A stretch of DNA of 64,000 nt, from positions 62,001 through 126,000 of the forward strand of contig NZ_JACLHY010000004.1 of NCBI RefSeq assembly GCF_014397245.1, given 5' to 3'. Below are positions 18,763 to 26,787 of the stretch, one piece after another (positions within the stretch are counted from its first letter, which is position 1; every line of letters starts with the position of its first letter). The position numbers and the translations under genes are program-made. Origin of the DNA: Arenibacter arenosicollis. GTDB lineage: Bacteria; Bacteroidota; Bacteroidia; Flavobacteriales; Flavobacteriaceae. The notes below the pieces were generated by a model. It saw only the letters and a list, made by a program, of their open reading frames with translations, ran no database searches and was not told where the DNA came from.

Positions 18763-19719
18763 TTAAAAGTATCCTTGTTGTTTTCTTTTCTCCATTGCGG
18801 CTTCGGAACGTTTATCATCTATTCTAGCTCCTCTTTCCGAAATCTTGGACTCCCTAATTTCGCCTACTACCTTTTCAATGGTATCTGCGTGGGACAATAC
18901 CGCCGAAGTACAACTCATATCTCCAACAGTTCTAAAACGAACCATGCGCTCTTCCACTTTTTCATCCTCAGCACGGAAGACAACATCATCTTCTGCCGAC
19001 CATATAAATCCGTCCCTTAGGAAAATCTTTCTTTTATGCGCAAAATAGATGGAAGGTATTTCTATGTCCTCTTTTTGGATATAGCTCCAAACATCCAATT
19101 CTGTCCAGTTACTTATTGGAAAAACCCTTACGTTCTGACCCAATTCTATCTGACCGTTCAACATATCAAACAACTCTGGGCGTTGGTTCTTCTCATCCCA
19201 CTGACCAAAATCGTCACGAACCGAAAAGATGCGTTCTTTGGCACGGGCCTTTTCTTCATCCCTTCTGGCTCCACCAATACAGGCATCGAACTTAAATTCC
19301 TCAATGGCATCCAACAAGGTTGTAGTCTGCAACATATTCCTACTGGAGTATTTACCAGTTTCCTCTACCACTTTTCCTTGGTCTATGGAATCCTGTACGT
19401 TACGAACAATCAATTCCACTCCTAATTCCTTAACCAACTTATCCCTAAAGGCGATGGTTTCCGGAAAATTATGCCCAGTATCAATATGCATTAAAGGGAA
19501 CGGTATTTTAGCAGGAAAAAAGGCTTTTTGCGCCAATCTCACCAAGGTTATGGAGTCTTTACCACCCGAAAAAAGCAACACTGGCTTTTCAAACTGTGCC
19601 GCAACTTCCCTTAAAATATAAATTGCTTCGTTCTCCAAAGCATTATTGTTCAATACTTCCAATTCATTCGATCCGCTCACGTCTACTAGTGTTTCCAATT
19701 CTGATTCTACAATGCTCAC
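18763..19719 (-). CDS. cysD: Sulfate adenylyltransferase subunit 2
   Basis: 318 residues. The PP-loop motif SGGKDS is near residue 50, and ARRDEEKARAKERIFSVRD and the C-terminal CTSAVLSHADT are typical of CysD. Translation begins with GTG at 19719; no ATG fits the N-terminus. It forms the APS-making complex with CysN, whose start is 77 bases after its stop. The leader before it (19735-19769) has a weak AATTGGT/ACCAATT hairpin. Confidence 0.96.
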   Translation of the reverse strand: MSIVESELETLVDVSGSNELEVLNNNALENEAIYILREVAAQFEKPVLLFSGGKDSITLVRLAQKAFFPAKIPFPLMHIDTGHNFPETIAFRDKLVKELGVELIVRNVQDSIDQGKVVEETGKYSSRNMLQTTTLLDAIEEFKFDACIGGARRDEEKARAKERIFSVRDDFGQWDEKNQRPELFDMLNGQIELGQNVRVFPISNWTELDVWSYIQKEDIEIPSIYFAHKRKIFLRDGFIWSAEDDVVFRAEDEKVEERMVRFRTVGDMSCTSAVLSHADTIEKVVGEIRESKISERGARIDDKRSEAAMEKRKQQGYF

Positions 19720-19784
19720 AATAATTCTTTATTTAATTGGTTTTCCTTCAAAAGAAGCATTCACCAATTGTTAATATTCTTTTC

Positions 19785-20408
19785 TTAGGTATGCAGTCCA
19801 CATTCCCGGTTTTCCAAAACCTTGGTGGGATCAAAGTACTTATGCTCATTAGGCAAATTCCTATCCTTAAGGTAAGCATCCAATTGACTATCACTATAAT
19901 GATAGAATGGACTCACCTTCAAAACCCCATCGCGACTTAAACTTAAGATATCCAAAGAATCCCTTAATGCTGTCTGCCCTTGCCTAAGATTGGTAAACCA
20001 TACATCTGGCTTATGCTCCTCCATAGCCCTTCTAAAGGGTTCCAATTTTACCTGTTCTGTAAAAAGCTGATGTCTGGGATCATCTATACCCGGAATTCCC
20101 ATGACAGCATCCCTATGAGAGGAAGTTTGTTTGGGAACATATAATTTTACATTTAAATGCAACCTCGCAATAAGCTCTTCTGCATGTTTATATGTATTGG
20201 GCGTATTATAACCCGTATCGCACCAAACCACAGGAATTTTAGGAGCAACATCGGTTACTGCATGCAAAATAGCCACTTCATAAGGCCTGAAATTTGTAGT
20301 TACCAACGGATTCTCGGCATATTGAATAGCCCAGGAAATTATTTCCTCCGGTGGTATACCCTTAAATTGTTGATTTAGTTTATGTATTTCCTGCTCTGTA
20401 AATGCCAT
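19785..20408 (-). CDS. cysH: Phosphoadenylyl-/adenylyl-sulfate reductase (CysH family), no Fe-S cysteines
   Basis: 207 residues from the ATG at 20408; a TTG at 20459 would overlap the DUF2061 gene. The PAPS reductase fold has the C-terminal ECGLH motif with the catalytic Cys. Only two cysteines are present (WCDTG and ECGLH), so the CC and CxxC pairs that hold a 4Fe-4S cluster in bacterial APS reductases are missing. By family rules this points to a PAPS-type enzyme needing CysC, or to an unusual APS reductase without the cluster. cysC is not in this window. The gene is between DUF2061 and cysD. Confidence 0.92.
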   Translation of the reverse strand: MAFTEQEIHKLNQQFKGIPPEEIISWAIQYAENPLVTTNFRPYEVAILHAVTDVAPKIPVVWCDTGYNTPNTYKHAEELIARLHLNVKLYVPKQTSSHRDAVMGIPGIDDPRHQLFTEQVKLEPFRRAMEEHKPDVWFTNLRQGQTALRDSLDILSLSRDGVLKVSPFYHYSDSQLDAYLKDRNLPNEHKYFDPTKVLENRECGLHT

Positions 20409-20446
20409 TGTCTCTGATTCTTTAAATTCTTTGGATTCTATTTCCT

Positions 20447-20716
20447 CTACCTTCCCCAATTAATCTTATTCCATATCCTTTCATGAAAGAAATACAATAT
20501 CATCTTGGTAAACAACTCTACAACCCCGATAGAAAATGCAACGGACAAAGTCCCGGTAACGATCCAAGAAATTAAGATAGTATCCAAGGTTCCAATAATT
20601 CTCCAACTAATAGATTTAGCAATACTCCTTTTAGGGTTTTCGGTACGCTTATCAGCCTTATAGCTTTTAGTTGCAGTACTTGTATTATTATTTGCAATTA
20701 ATTGTTCAGCAATCAT
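20447..20716 (-). CDS. DUF2061 small membrane protein
   Basis: 89 residues. A polar N-terminus is followed by the DUF2061 core: SISWRIIGTLDTILISWIVTG, then a second hydrophobic stretch ending in YFFHERIWNKINW. Two membrane segments are expected. The family is very often found at the head of sulfate assimilation operons in Bacteroidota and marine bacteria and its biochemical role is unknown. It is the first gene after the promoter at 20765-20793. Confidence 0.85.
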   Translation of the reverse strand: MIAEQLIANNNTSTATKSYKADKRTENPKRSIAKSISWRIIGTLDTILISWIVTGTLSVAFSIGVVELFTKMILYFFHERIWNKINWGR

Positions 20717-20738
20717 ATGACAAAAAAACTTAAATTTA

Positions 20739-20763
20739 TTACCCTATCGATTTAATAGAGTAA
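20739..20763. promoter_or_regulatory. Candidate Rrf2 operator 1, overlapping the cys operon transcription start
   Basis: A 25-base imperfect palindrome, TTACCCTAT-N7-ATAGAGTAA. It begins one base past the predicted -7 element (20765-20772), so a bound protein would block initiation. It is 23 bases before the DUF2061 ATG. Confidence 0.75.
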
Positions 20764-20764
20764 G

Positions 20765-20793
20765 CAAAAATAGAAATATTTTTTAGAACACAA
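20765..20793 (-). promoter_or_regulatory. Promoter of the DUF2061-cysH-cysD-cysN operon
   Basis: On the minus strand TATTTTTG (20765-20772) matches the Bacteroidota -7 consensus TAnnTTTG, and TTG (20791-20793) is 18 bases upstream as the -33 element. It faces the DUF2061 start and lies between two candidate operators. Confidence 0.65.
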
Positions 20794-20818
20794 TAGAAAA
20801 AGTTATATAAAATTAAAC

Positions 20819-20843
20819 TTACCCTATAAATTTAGTAGATTAA
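20819..20843. promoter_or_regulatory. Candidate Rrf2 operator 2
   Basis: TTACCCTAT-N7-GTAGATTAA, 25 bases, 21 of 25 identical to operator 1 and 80 bases away. A weaker related stretch (ACCCCTAATC then GGTAGATTTA) occurs at 20918-20938. It lies upstream of the promoter elements. Confidence 0.7.
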
Positions 20844-20940
20844 TAAAAAATACGCTTAATATTTGAAGATTATCAATGTTTTATTGCGTAATTACCATGC
20901 AAGATTTACAAATATAAACCCCTAATCTGGTAGATTTACC

Positions 20941-21351
20941 CTATGGCACAAGGTCTGCAAGCGTGTTGTTCCTAAAAACCTCCAAGGTGCTATCCCTAAC
21001 CTGTAACATTAATTTATGAACGGAACAGCTTGCCTCATCCGGGCAGTCCTCACATTTTTCATAGAAGTTTAAGCTTACACATGGCACCATGGCTATAGGA
21101 CCTTCCAAAACCCTCATGACAGTGGTCATGGGTATATCTTTTGGTTCTTTTATAAGGTAATATCCCCCGCCCTTTCCTTTTTTGGAACCTAGTAGGCCCG
21201 TTTTTCGCAAGGTGAGAAGAATACTCTCAAGAAATTTTTGGGAAATATTCTCATGCTTGGCTATTTCAGAAATTTGAACAGGAGCACGCCCTTTTTGAGA
21301 CGCCAAGAAGGTCAGTGCCTTTAATCCGTATTTGGTCTTTTTGGAAAGCAT
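20941..21351 (-). CDS. Rrf2 family transcriptional regulator
   Basis: 136 residues. An N-terminal winged helix-turn-helix (MLSKKTKYGLKALTFLA... KFLESILLTLRKTGLL) and the Rrf2 signature GKGGGYYL are clear. Cysteines at 91, 100, 103 and 109 form a cluster typical of Fe-S or redox-sensing members such as IscR. CymR, another family member, controls cysteine genes in Firmicutes. This gene is directly upstream of the cys operon on the same strand, and near-identical palindromes lie in the gap between them, so it is probably the local regulator of sulfate assimilation. The ligand is not known. Confidence 0.92.
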   Translation of the reverse strand: MLSKKTKYGLKALTFLASQKGRAPVQISEIAKHENISQKFLESILLTLRKTGLLGSKKGKGGGYYLIKEPKDIPMTTVMRVLEGPIAMVPCVSLNFYEKCEDCPDEASCSVHKLMLQVRDSTLEVFRNNTLADLVP

Positions 21352-21444
21352 GCAGCGAAGATAAGGAAAATTAACATTCCCAATTGGACCTAACCTTATT
21401 TTACAAAAACAGTTTAGTCCATTGGAAAACCTTCACAATAGAGC

Positions 21445-22614
21445 CTAGTCCAATGCTTGTGCAATATCCGCAATAATATCATCTATATGCTCCAAGCCAA
21501 CCGACACCCTGACCATCCCATCTGTAATGCCAGATGCCAATCTTTCCTCGATAGACAATTTACTATGCGTTGTAGAGGCGGGATGTGTAACTATACTTCT
21601 GGAATCCCCTAAATTAGCGGACAAGGACAACATTTTTATAGCATTGAAGAATTTTTGTCCGGCTTCAACGCCTCCCTTTACTTCAAAAGCTACCACGCAG
21701 CCCCCTGCTTTCATCTGTTTCTTGGCCACTTCATATTTAGGATGTGATTTTAAAAATGGGTATTTCACCCAATTGACCTTCGAGTGTCCTTCCAAGTATT
21801 CGGCCAATTTTAGGGCATTGTCACAATGTTTATCCACTCGTAGAGCTAAAGTTTCCAAGCTCTTGGATAGTACCCATGCATTAAAAGGCGATAGGGACGG
21901 GCCAGTAATCCTGGAAAAGCGATACACCTTGTCTATTAAGGCTTTGCTCCCCACTGTAATACCTGCCAACACCCTACCTTGCCCGTCCATTAATTTGGTT
22001 CCGGAATGGATTACCAAATCGGCCCCAAACTTGATAGGCTGCTGTAAATAAGGCGAAGCAAAACAATTATCTATGATAAATATTAAGTTATGCTTCTTGG
22101 CAAATTTGCCCAATTCTTCCAAGTCCAACACATCCACTCCCGGATTGGTAGGAGTTTCCGCATAGATAATTTTGGTGTTCGGAGTTACCAATTCTTCCAG
22201 TTTATCCAGTTCATCTATTTTAAAATAGCTGGTAGAAACATTCCATTTAGGAAAGAACTGAGTGAACAAACTATGGGTGGATCCAAAAATACTTCTAGCG
22301 GAAATAATATGATCTCCACTTTCCAATAAGGCTGCAAAAGTGGAAAACACGGCCGCCATACCCGATGCAAAGGCAAAACCATCCTCGGCACCTTCCATCT
22401 TGCATACCTTTTCAATAAACTCGGAGGAATTGGGATTGCTATACCTAGAATAAATATTACGGTCCTTTTCTTCGGCAAAAGAAGCGCGCATATCCTCTGC
22501 ATCCTCAAAAATAAAACTCGAGGTTAAATAAAGGGGTGTTGAATGCTCCAAAAATTGGGTACGTTCTGTCTGAGTGCGTATCGCTTCCGTTTCAAATTTA
22601 AAATTCTTCTTCAT
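21445..22614 (-). CDS. metZ: Trans-sulfuration PLP enzyme, probably O-succinyl/acetylhomoserine sulfhydrylase (MetZ-type)
   Basis: 389 residues from the ATG at 22614 (a TTG at 22653 is the longer option). The PLP lysine is in VIHSGTKLMDG and the whole length fits the Cys/Met metabolism PLP family, with SRYSNPN and ATHPASTTH-like (VTHPASTTH) motifs. Members make homocysteine from an acylhomoserine and sulfide or cysteine. A second sulfhydrylase (MetY, 26788-28080) is nearby, so this one may be partly redundant or act with another acyl donor. It is preceded by palindromic repeats and the broken GIY-YIG gene. No riboswitch was seen before it. Confidence 0.88.
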   Translation of the reverse strand: MKKNFKFETEAIRTQTERTQFLEHSTPLYLTSSFIFEDAEDMRASFAEEKDRNIYSRYSNPNSSEFIEKVCKMEGAEDGFAFASGMAAVFSTFAALLESGDHIISARSIFGSTHSLFTQFFPKWNVSTSYFKIDELDKLEELVTPNTKIIYAETPTNPGVDVLDLEELGKFAKKHNLIFIIDNCFASPYLQQPIKFGADLVIHSGTKLMDGQGRVLAGITVGSKALIDKVYRFSRITGPSLSPFNAWVLSKSLETLALRVDKHCDNALKLAEYLEGHSKVNWVKYPFLKSHPKYEVAKKQMKAGGCVVAFEVKGGVEAGQKFFNAIKMLSLSANLGDSRSIVTHPASTTHSKLSIEERLASGITDGMVRVSVGLEHIDDIIADIAQALD

Positions 22615-22686
22615 TATTTCTAATCTATCTAATTCTAATGGTATCCAGTGCAAAGGATAAGCTTTTATTTAATATATCGGGTACTA

Positions 22687-22727
22687 TCAATCTCCGACTA
22701 TCCCCAGTGGCTGAGCGGAGTCGAAGC
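22687..22727. repeat. Palindromic repeat copy A (partial)
   Basis: Contains TGAGCGGAGTCGAAGCC (22711-22727 region) with a shortened left arm (TCAATCTCCGACTA). It is the 3' half of the same element as copies B and C. Confidence 0.7.
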
Positions 22728-22762
22728 CTCATCCAAATTCTTTCATTCTCAAATATGACCAA

Positions 22763-22817
22763 TTTCGACTACGCTCAATCTCCGGCATTCCAAGGTGGTT
22801 GAGCGGAGCCGAAGCCA
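22763..22817. repeat. Palindromic repeat copy B
   Basis: Arms TTTCGACTACGCTCAA (22763-22778) and TTGAGCGGAGCCGAAG (22799-22814) can form a stem of about 15 pairs with a loop near 20 bases. It lies immediately 3' of the GIY-YIG gene (in its own direction). Confidence 0.85.
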
Positions 22818-22825
22818 CCAATCGA

Positions 22826-23148
22826 TTATGATTTAATCTTCTCTTCAATATAATGTTTAAAGTGGGTTTCATTTTTACATTCGGCAAGGCCATTTAATTT
22901 AGCCAAATCCCCATTTATCAACACCTCCTTTTTATTACGACTCCAACCCTGGATTTGCTTTTCTCGATAAAATGCCTTATCAATTCTATCATACTCCTCT
23001 ACATACATCAATTTAACAGGAAGCCTCTTTTTTGTATGGTTGGCCCCCTACCTTCGTTGTGCTCCATTAACCTCTTGTCCAAATCCACCGTACTACCACA
23101 ATAATAACTTCCATCAGAGCATTCCAATATATACAAGAAACCTTTCAC
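22826..23148 (-). pseudogene. GIY-YIG nuclease gene broken by a one-base frameshift
   Basis: Reading from a GTG at 23148, the product starts KGFLYILECSDGSYYCGSTVD, the GIY-YIG fold with YxL and YCGST in place of the GIY and YIG parts, and continues to LMEHNEGRG. The frame then breaks in a run of five G (about 23044-23048); one more G would give the normal GANHTKKRLPVKL junction, and the rest (VEEYDRIDKAFYREKQIQGWSRNKK...) reads in the other frame to the stop at 22826. This family is 80-100 residues and of unknown role, often in many copies in flavobacteria. Either a real loss or a homopolymer sequencing error. It is flanked by palindromic repeats. Confidence 0.85.
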
Positions 23149-23195
23149 CTTATATAAAATTAAAACCGTTATATCAGAAATACCTATAATTTCGA

Positions 23196-23249
23196 TTTCG
23201 ACTACGCTCAATCCCCGACATTACCTGATGGCAAAGCGGAGTCGAAGCC
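23196..23249. repeat. Palindromic repeat copy C
   Basis: Arms TTCGACTACGCTCAATC (left) and GCAAAGCGGAGTCGAAGCC (right, with CAAAGC instead of TGAGC). It lies between the GIY-YIG remnant and the stop of the metX-thrA fusion, only 8 bases past that stop. Confidence 0.8.
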
Positions 23250-23257
23250 ACGAGAAT

Positions 23258-26200
23258 TTATCCCTTTTCCGCTATCCTCAAAATATCCCCAAAAACACCT
23301 CTGGCCGTTACTGCTGCGCCCGCACCTGCTCCTTGTATAACAAGCGGATGTTGACCGTAGGATTCCGTATATATTTCAATAATGGAATCGGACCCTTTTA
23401 TTTGTCCAAGGGCACTCTCTTTGGGAACAGAGATTAATTTAACCTCCAATTTCCCCTTTTCTTTTTGCAGATCCCCTGATAGGTCACCCACATAACGGAG
23501 TACATGACCGGGCTTTTGAGCCTTCTTTATACTGCTAAATTTTTCATCCAAAATATTCAATTGTTCCAAAAAGCCTTTTACATCACCATCCTGAAGCGAC
23601 TCCGGAATTAAATTTTCAATTTGTATATCCGAAAACTCATTGCTAAGATCCAGTTCCCTGGCCAAAATCAATAATTTTCTTCCCACATCATTACCGGAAA
23701 GATCCTCACGCGGATCCGGTTCGGTATACCCCAGTTCCATCGCTTCCTTTAAAATCACTGAAAATAAGGCATCCTTTTCTGAAAAGGTATTGAAAATATA
23801 ACTCAAAGACCCCGAGAAAACCCCTTTTATCCTAGTAATATTCTCTCCAGAAAGATGCAACAACTTAATAGTATCTATCAAGGGTAATCCAGCGCCCACA
23901 TTGGTCTCGTACAAATATTGCTTTTGATGTTTGGCTAGTTCCTCCCTAAGTAACTGATAATAATCAAAACGCAGGGTATTGGCAATCTTATTGGATGAAA
24001 CCAAATCAAAACCGTTATCCACAAAATCAAAATACGATGCTACAAAGTCCTCATTGGCCGTATTGTCGACCGCAATAAGGTTCTCCAGATGATTATCCTT
24101 GGCAAACTTGAAAATATCGTTTAATTTATAAGGAACTGCCTTGGTATCCATGGAAGTTTTCCAATTTTTGGAAATACCATTCTTGCTCAATAAGACCTTT
24201 TTAGAATTGGCTACCGCAAAAACATTGATATTAATTCCTTTTCTTTTTTCTATAGTCTTGTTGGACTTAAGAATTTGATCAATAAGGGTACCGCCCACAT
24301 TGCCATGTCCAAAAATGGCAAGATTCACTTTTTTACTTATCCCAAAAATCTGCCCATGCACCACGTTAAGTGCCTTGTGCAGATCCGATTTTTTAACGAC
24401 CAAACTTACGTTCTTGCCCGAAATAGTATTGTTAAACAACAAGGGAACAACCTGATTCTTTATAAGGGCATTGAAGGGCTTATGGAATGTGCTAAGATCC
24501 TGGCCAACAATGGATATAACGGACACTTGATCCACCACAGTAATATTATTTATATCCTGTAGTTTAAAATCGGTTTGAAATTCCTCCTCCAATGATGTTT
24601 TTGCCAAATTGGCATTTTTGGCATCGACTACCAAACCAATCCCTCTTTCCGAAGACCCCTGGGAAATAATACTTACACTTATATTATTATTACCCATTGT
24701 CCTAAAAATACGCGCATCTACACCAACCTTGCCCAATAACCCGCGACCTTCCAAATTGATCAGTGCCATATTCTCTATGACCGATAAGGATTTTATTCCC
24801 TCTTTACTGGTTTTGGCGCTTATTAGGGTACCTTCATTATCGTTATTGAAGGTATTTAAAATACGCAGTGGAATATTCTTTTCAATTAATGGAATAATTG
24901 TCTTTGCATGCAAAATATTGGTTCCGAAATTCGCCAACTCGTTGGCTTCACTATAGGAAAGTTCAGAGATTCTTTTTGCCTCGGTCACCAAATCCGGATT
25001 AGCCGTAAAAATACCGTCTACATGGGTGTAGTTCTGCAATTCTTCGGCATTTAGGTAATTGGCCAATAAGGCAGCCGAGTAATTGCTCCCATTTCTACCC
25101 AATGTGGTGGTTTCATTAAGCTCATTGGAGGCAATAAAGCCAGTGGTAACCGCTACGGCATCCAAATCCAATTTCCCGAACTCACTTTTCACATTTTCCT
25201 TGGACAAAGTCTCCAAAACTTTTGCATCGCCAAAATTGGAATCCGTTTTAATGAGCTGTCTGGAGTCTATAAATTTTGCATTGACTCCTTTCCCTATAAG
25301 TAATTTGGTTACCAATTTTGCCGAGAGCAATTCTCCATATGCCAAAACCTGATCCTTAATTTTAGGGCTATAATCCCCTAACAAAGCCACCCCTTCGAAC
25401 AATTTCACCAATCCCCTAAATTCTTCAGAGAGATTGACATTGCCATAGGCATGCTGTTGATATTTTTCAAATTCCTCAAAATCCTTTACATAATCCAACC
25501 CCTTGGCTGCCTTGTCCAACATGGCTTCCAATTCATCGGTAGCTTTATTCCTGGCGGATACCACTACCGCAATATTTTCACCCTTCTCCACCTTATCAGT
25601 AACAATCCGCAACACTGTATCCAGTCCTTCACCATTGGCCAAAGACTTACCGCCGAATTTTAAGACCTTCACCTTTTTAGATCTTCCGTTACGGTCAAAA
25701 ACTCCCTTTAATAGCTCCTCCATTTGATTGAATTCGATCAAAAAGGCATCGTGCCCGTGAAGGGAATGAATTTCACCATAGGTTACATTACTATTGGCTT
25801 GGGCCAGTTTTTTAAAGGTATCCTTATTTTCCTGGGCCGTAAAAAAAAGATCGGAATCCACCCCAATGATATGGATATTGGTATCGCTATTTTGAAGATT
25901 AATAAATGCCTCTTCCCCTTCCCTGTTGATATCAATGGTCTTTAACAATTGATTCATTAATTTATAGGCAGACAATTGAAAACGCTCCTGTAACTTCTTT
26001 CCATGATGTGTCAACCAACTCTCTACATTGAAGACTTTCAATTCCTCATTGGTGCTTCTTTTGAAACGCTCTTTAAAGGATTCCGGTGTCCTGTAACATA
26101 GCATAGCATGCATACGCGCATCATGTACAGGCTGTTTGGAATTCACCAAAAACTGCTCCTGTATCTGACAGTTGGCAATAAGCCAATCTGTTGATTTCCA

Positions 26201-26644
26201 ATCGGATGCCACTGGAATAAGATGCTCGGTTAAATGGGGATTCAAAGCCGCCATTTCCCAAGCAATACCGCCTCCCAAGGAACCGCCGATAAGGGCATAA
26301 ACCTTACTTATTTTTAAGGCCTCCAATCCTAATAGAAAAATTTTGGCAATGTCCTTGGCTACAAAATCCTTATAATTTTCTATAACAAATCCATCATATC
26401 CATTTCCAGGAATATTAAAGGAAAGAATGGTGTATTTCTTAGTATCAATACATTTACCATCCCCGATCAATGTTGTCCACCATCCATTCTCTCCAGCCAC
26501 ATCGGAATTACCTGTAAGGGCGTGGTTCACCAGAATAATTGGTGCGGAATGCAGGGGAAGTCCAAAGACTTCGTAGGACAAATTAATATCCAAGGTTTTG
26601 CCGCTATAGGTAACGTATTTATTAACTGAAAGATGATGTAACAT
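23258..26644 (-). CDS. thrA: Three-domain fusion: homoserine O-acyltransferase, aspartate kinase, homoserine dehydrogenase
   Basis: 1128 residues. Residues 1 to about 322 are an alpha/beta hydrolase acyltransferase: NHALTGNSD for the oxyanion, Ser122 in GGSLGG, Asp265 in DSDLFF and His298 in HGHDAFL form the MetX triad. Residues from about 326 are aspartate kinase (VLKFGGKSL; SNYSAALLA) with ACT-like repeats, and from about 772 homoserine dehydrogenase (NLAIFGHGNVGG, GAGLPLIDT). One chain thus goes from aspartate to acylhomoserine except for the semialdehyde step. Acetyl versus succinyl donor cannot be read from sequence. It follows metY (143-base gap), so SAM-I control may reach it. Confidence 0.95.
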   Translation of the reverse strand: MLHHLSVNKYVTYSGKTLDINLSYEVFGLPLHSAPIILVNHALTGNSDVAGENGWWTTLIGDGKCIDTKKYTILSFNIPGNGYDGFVIENYKDFVAKDIAKIFLLGLEALKISKVYALIGGSLGGGIAWEMAALNPHLTEHLIPVASDWKSTDWLIANCQIQEQFLVNSKQPVHDARMHAMLCYRTPESFKERFKRSTNEELKVFNVESWLTHHGKKLQERFQLSAYKLMNQLLKTIDINREGEEAFINLQNSDTNIHIIGVDSDLFFTAQENKDTFKKLAQANSNVTYGEIHSLHGHDAFLIEFNQMEELLKGVFDRNGRSKKVKVLKFGGKSLANGEGLDTVLRIVTDKVEKGENIAVVVSARNKATDELEAMLDKAAKGLDYVKDFEEFEKYQQHAYGNVNLSEEFRGLVKLFEGVALLGDYSPKIKDQVLAYGELLSAKLVTKLLIGKGVNAKFIDSRQLIKTDSNFGDAKVLETLSKENVKSEFGKLDLDAVAVTTGFIASNELNETTTLGRNGSNYSAALLANYLNAEELQNYTHVDGIFTANPDLVTEAKRISELSYSEANELANFGTNILHAKTIIPLIEKNIPLRILNTFNNDNEGTLISAKTSKEGIKSLSVIENMALINLEGRGLLGKVGVDARIFRTMGNNNISVSIISQGSSERGIGLVVDAKNANLAKTSLEEEFQTDFKLQDINNITVVDQVSVISIVGQDLSTFHKPFNALIKNQVVPLLFNNTISGKNVSLVVKKSDLHKALNVVHGQIFGISKKVNLAIFGHGNVGGTLIDQILKSNKTIEKRKGININVFAVANSKKVLLSKNGISKNWKTSMDTKAVPYKLNDIFKFAKDNHLENLIAVDNTANEDFVASYFDFVDNGFDLVSSNKIANTLRFDYYQLLREELAKHQKQYLYETNVGAGLPLIDTIKLLHLSGENITRIKGVFSGSLSYIFNTFSEKDALFSVILKEAMELGYTEPDPREDLSGNDVGRKLLILARELDLSNEFSDIQIENLIPESLQDGDVKGFLEQLNILDEKFSSIKKAQKPGHVLRYVGDLSGDLQKEKGKLEVKLISVPKESALGQIKGSDSIIEIYTESYGQHPLVIQGAGAGAAVTARGVFGDILRIAEKG

Positions 26645-26683
26645 AAGTTGTTTGAACTAATAATTATTCTTGAAAGAACACGG

Positions 26684-26763
26684 TCATTGATTTTATAATA
26701 ATATGGGAGTGGAGAAATTAGTATCTAATATTTCAAGGCACTCCCACATCACTTTATCAATGA
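26684..26763. other. Long imperfect hairpin between metY and the metX-thrA fusion
   Basis: TCATTGAT (26684-26691) pairs with ATCAATGA (26756-26763), GGGAGTG (26705-26711) with CACTCCC (26739-26745), and GAAATTAG (26714-26721) with CTAATATTTC (26725-26734) apart from a two-base bulge. No U-run follows, so it is not a standard terminator. It may set the ratio of the two genes or protect an mRNA end; no function is shown. Confidence 0.6.
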
Positions 26764-26787
26764 TTATAAAAGGAAATAAAATATTTT

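Noticed and set aside
20447-20459. CysH starting from TTG at 20459
   Set aside because: It overlaps the DUF2061 reading frame, and the ATG at 20408 gives a better product.
22615-22830. A riboswitch before the metZ-type gene
   Set aside because: I looked for S-box blocks (GAAGCC...GCAACC) and found none; the GAAGCC seen is part of the palindromic repeats.
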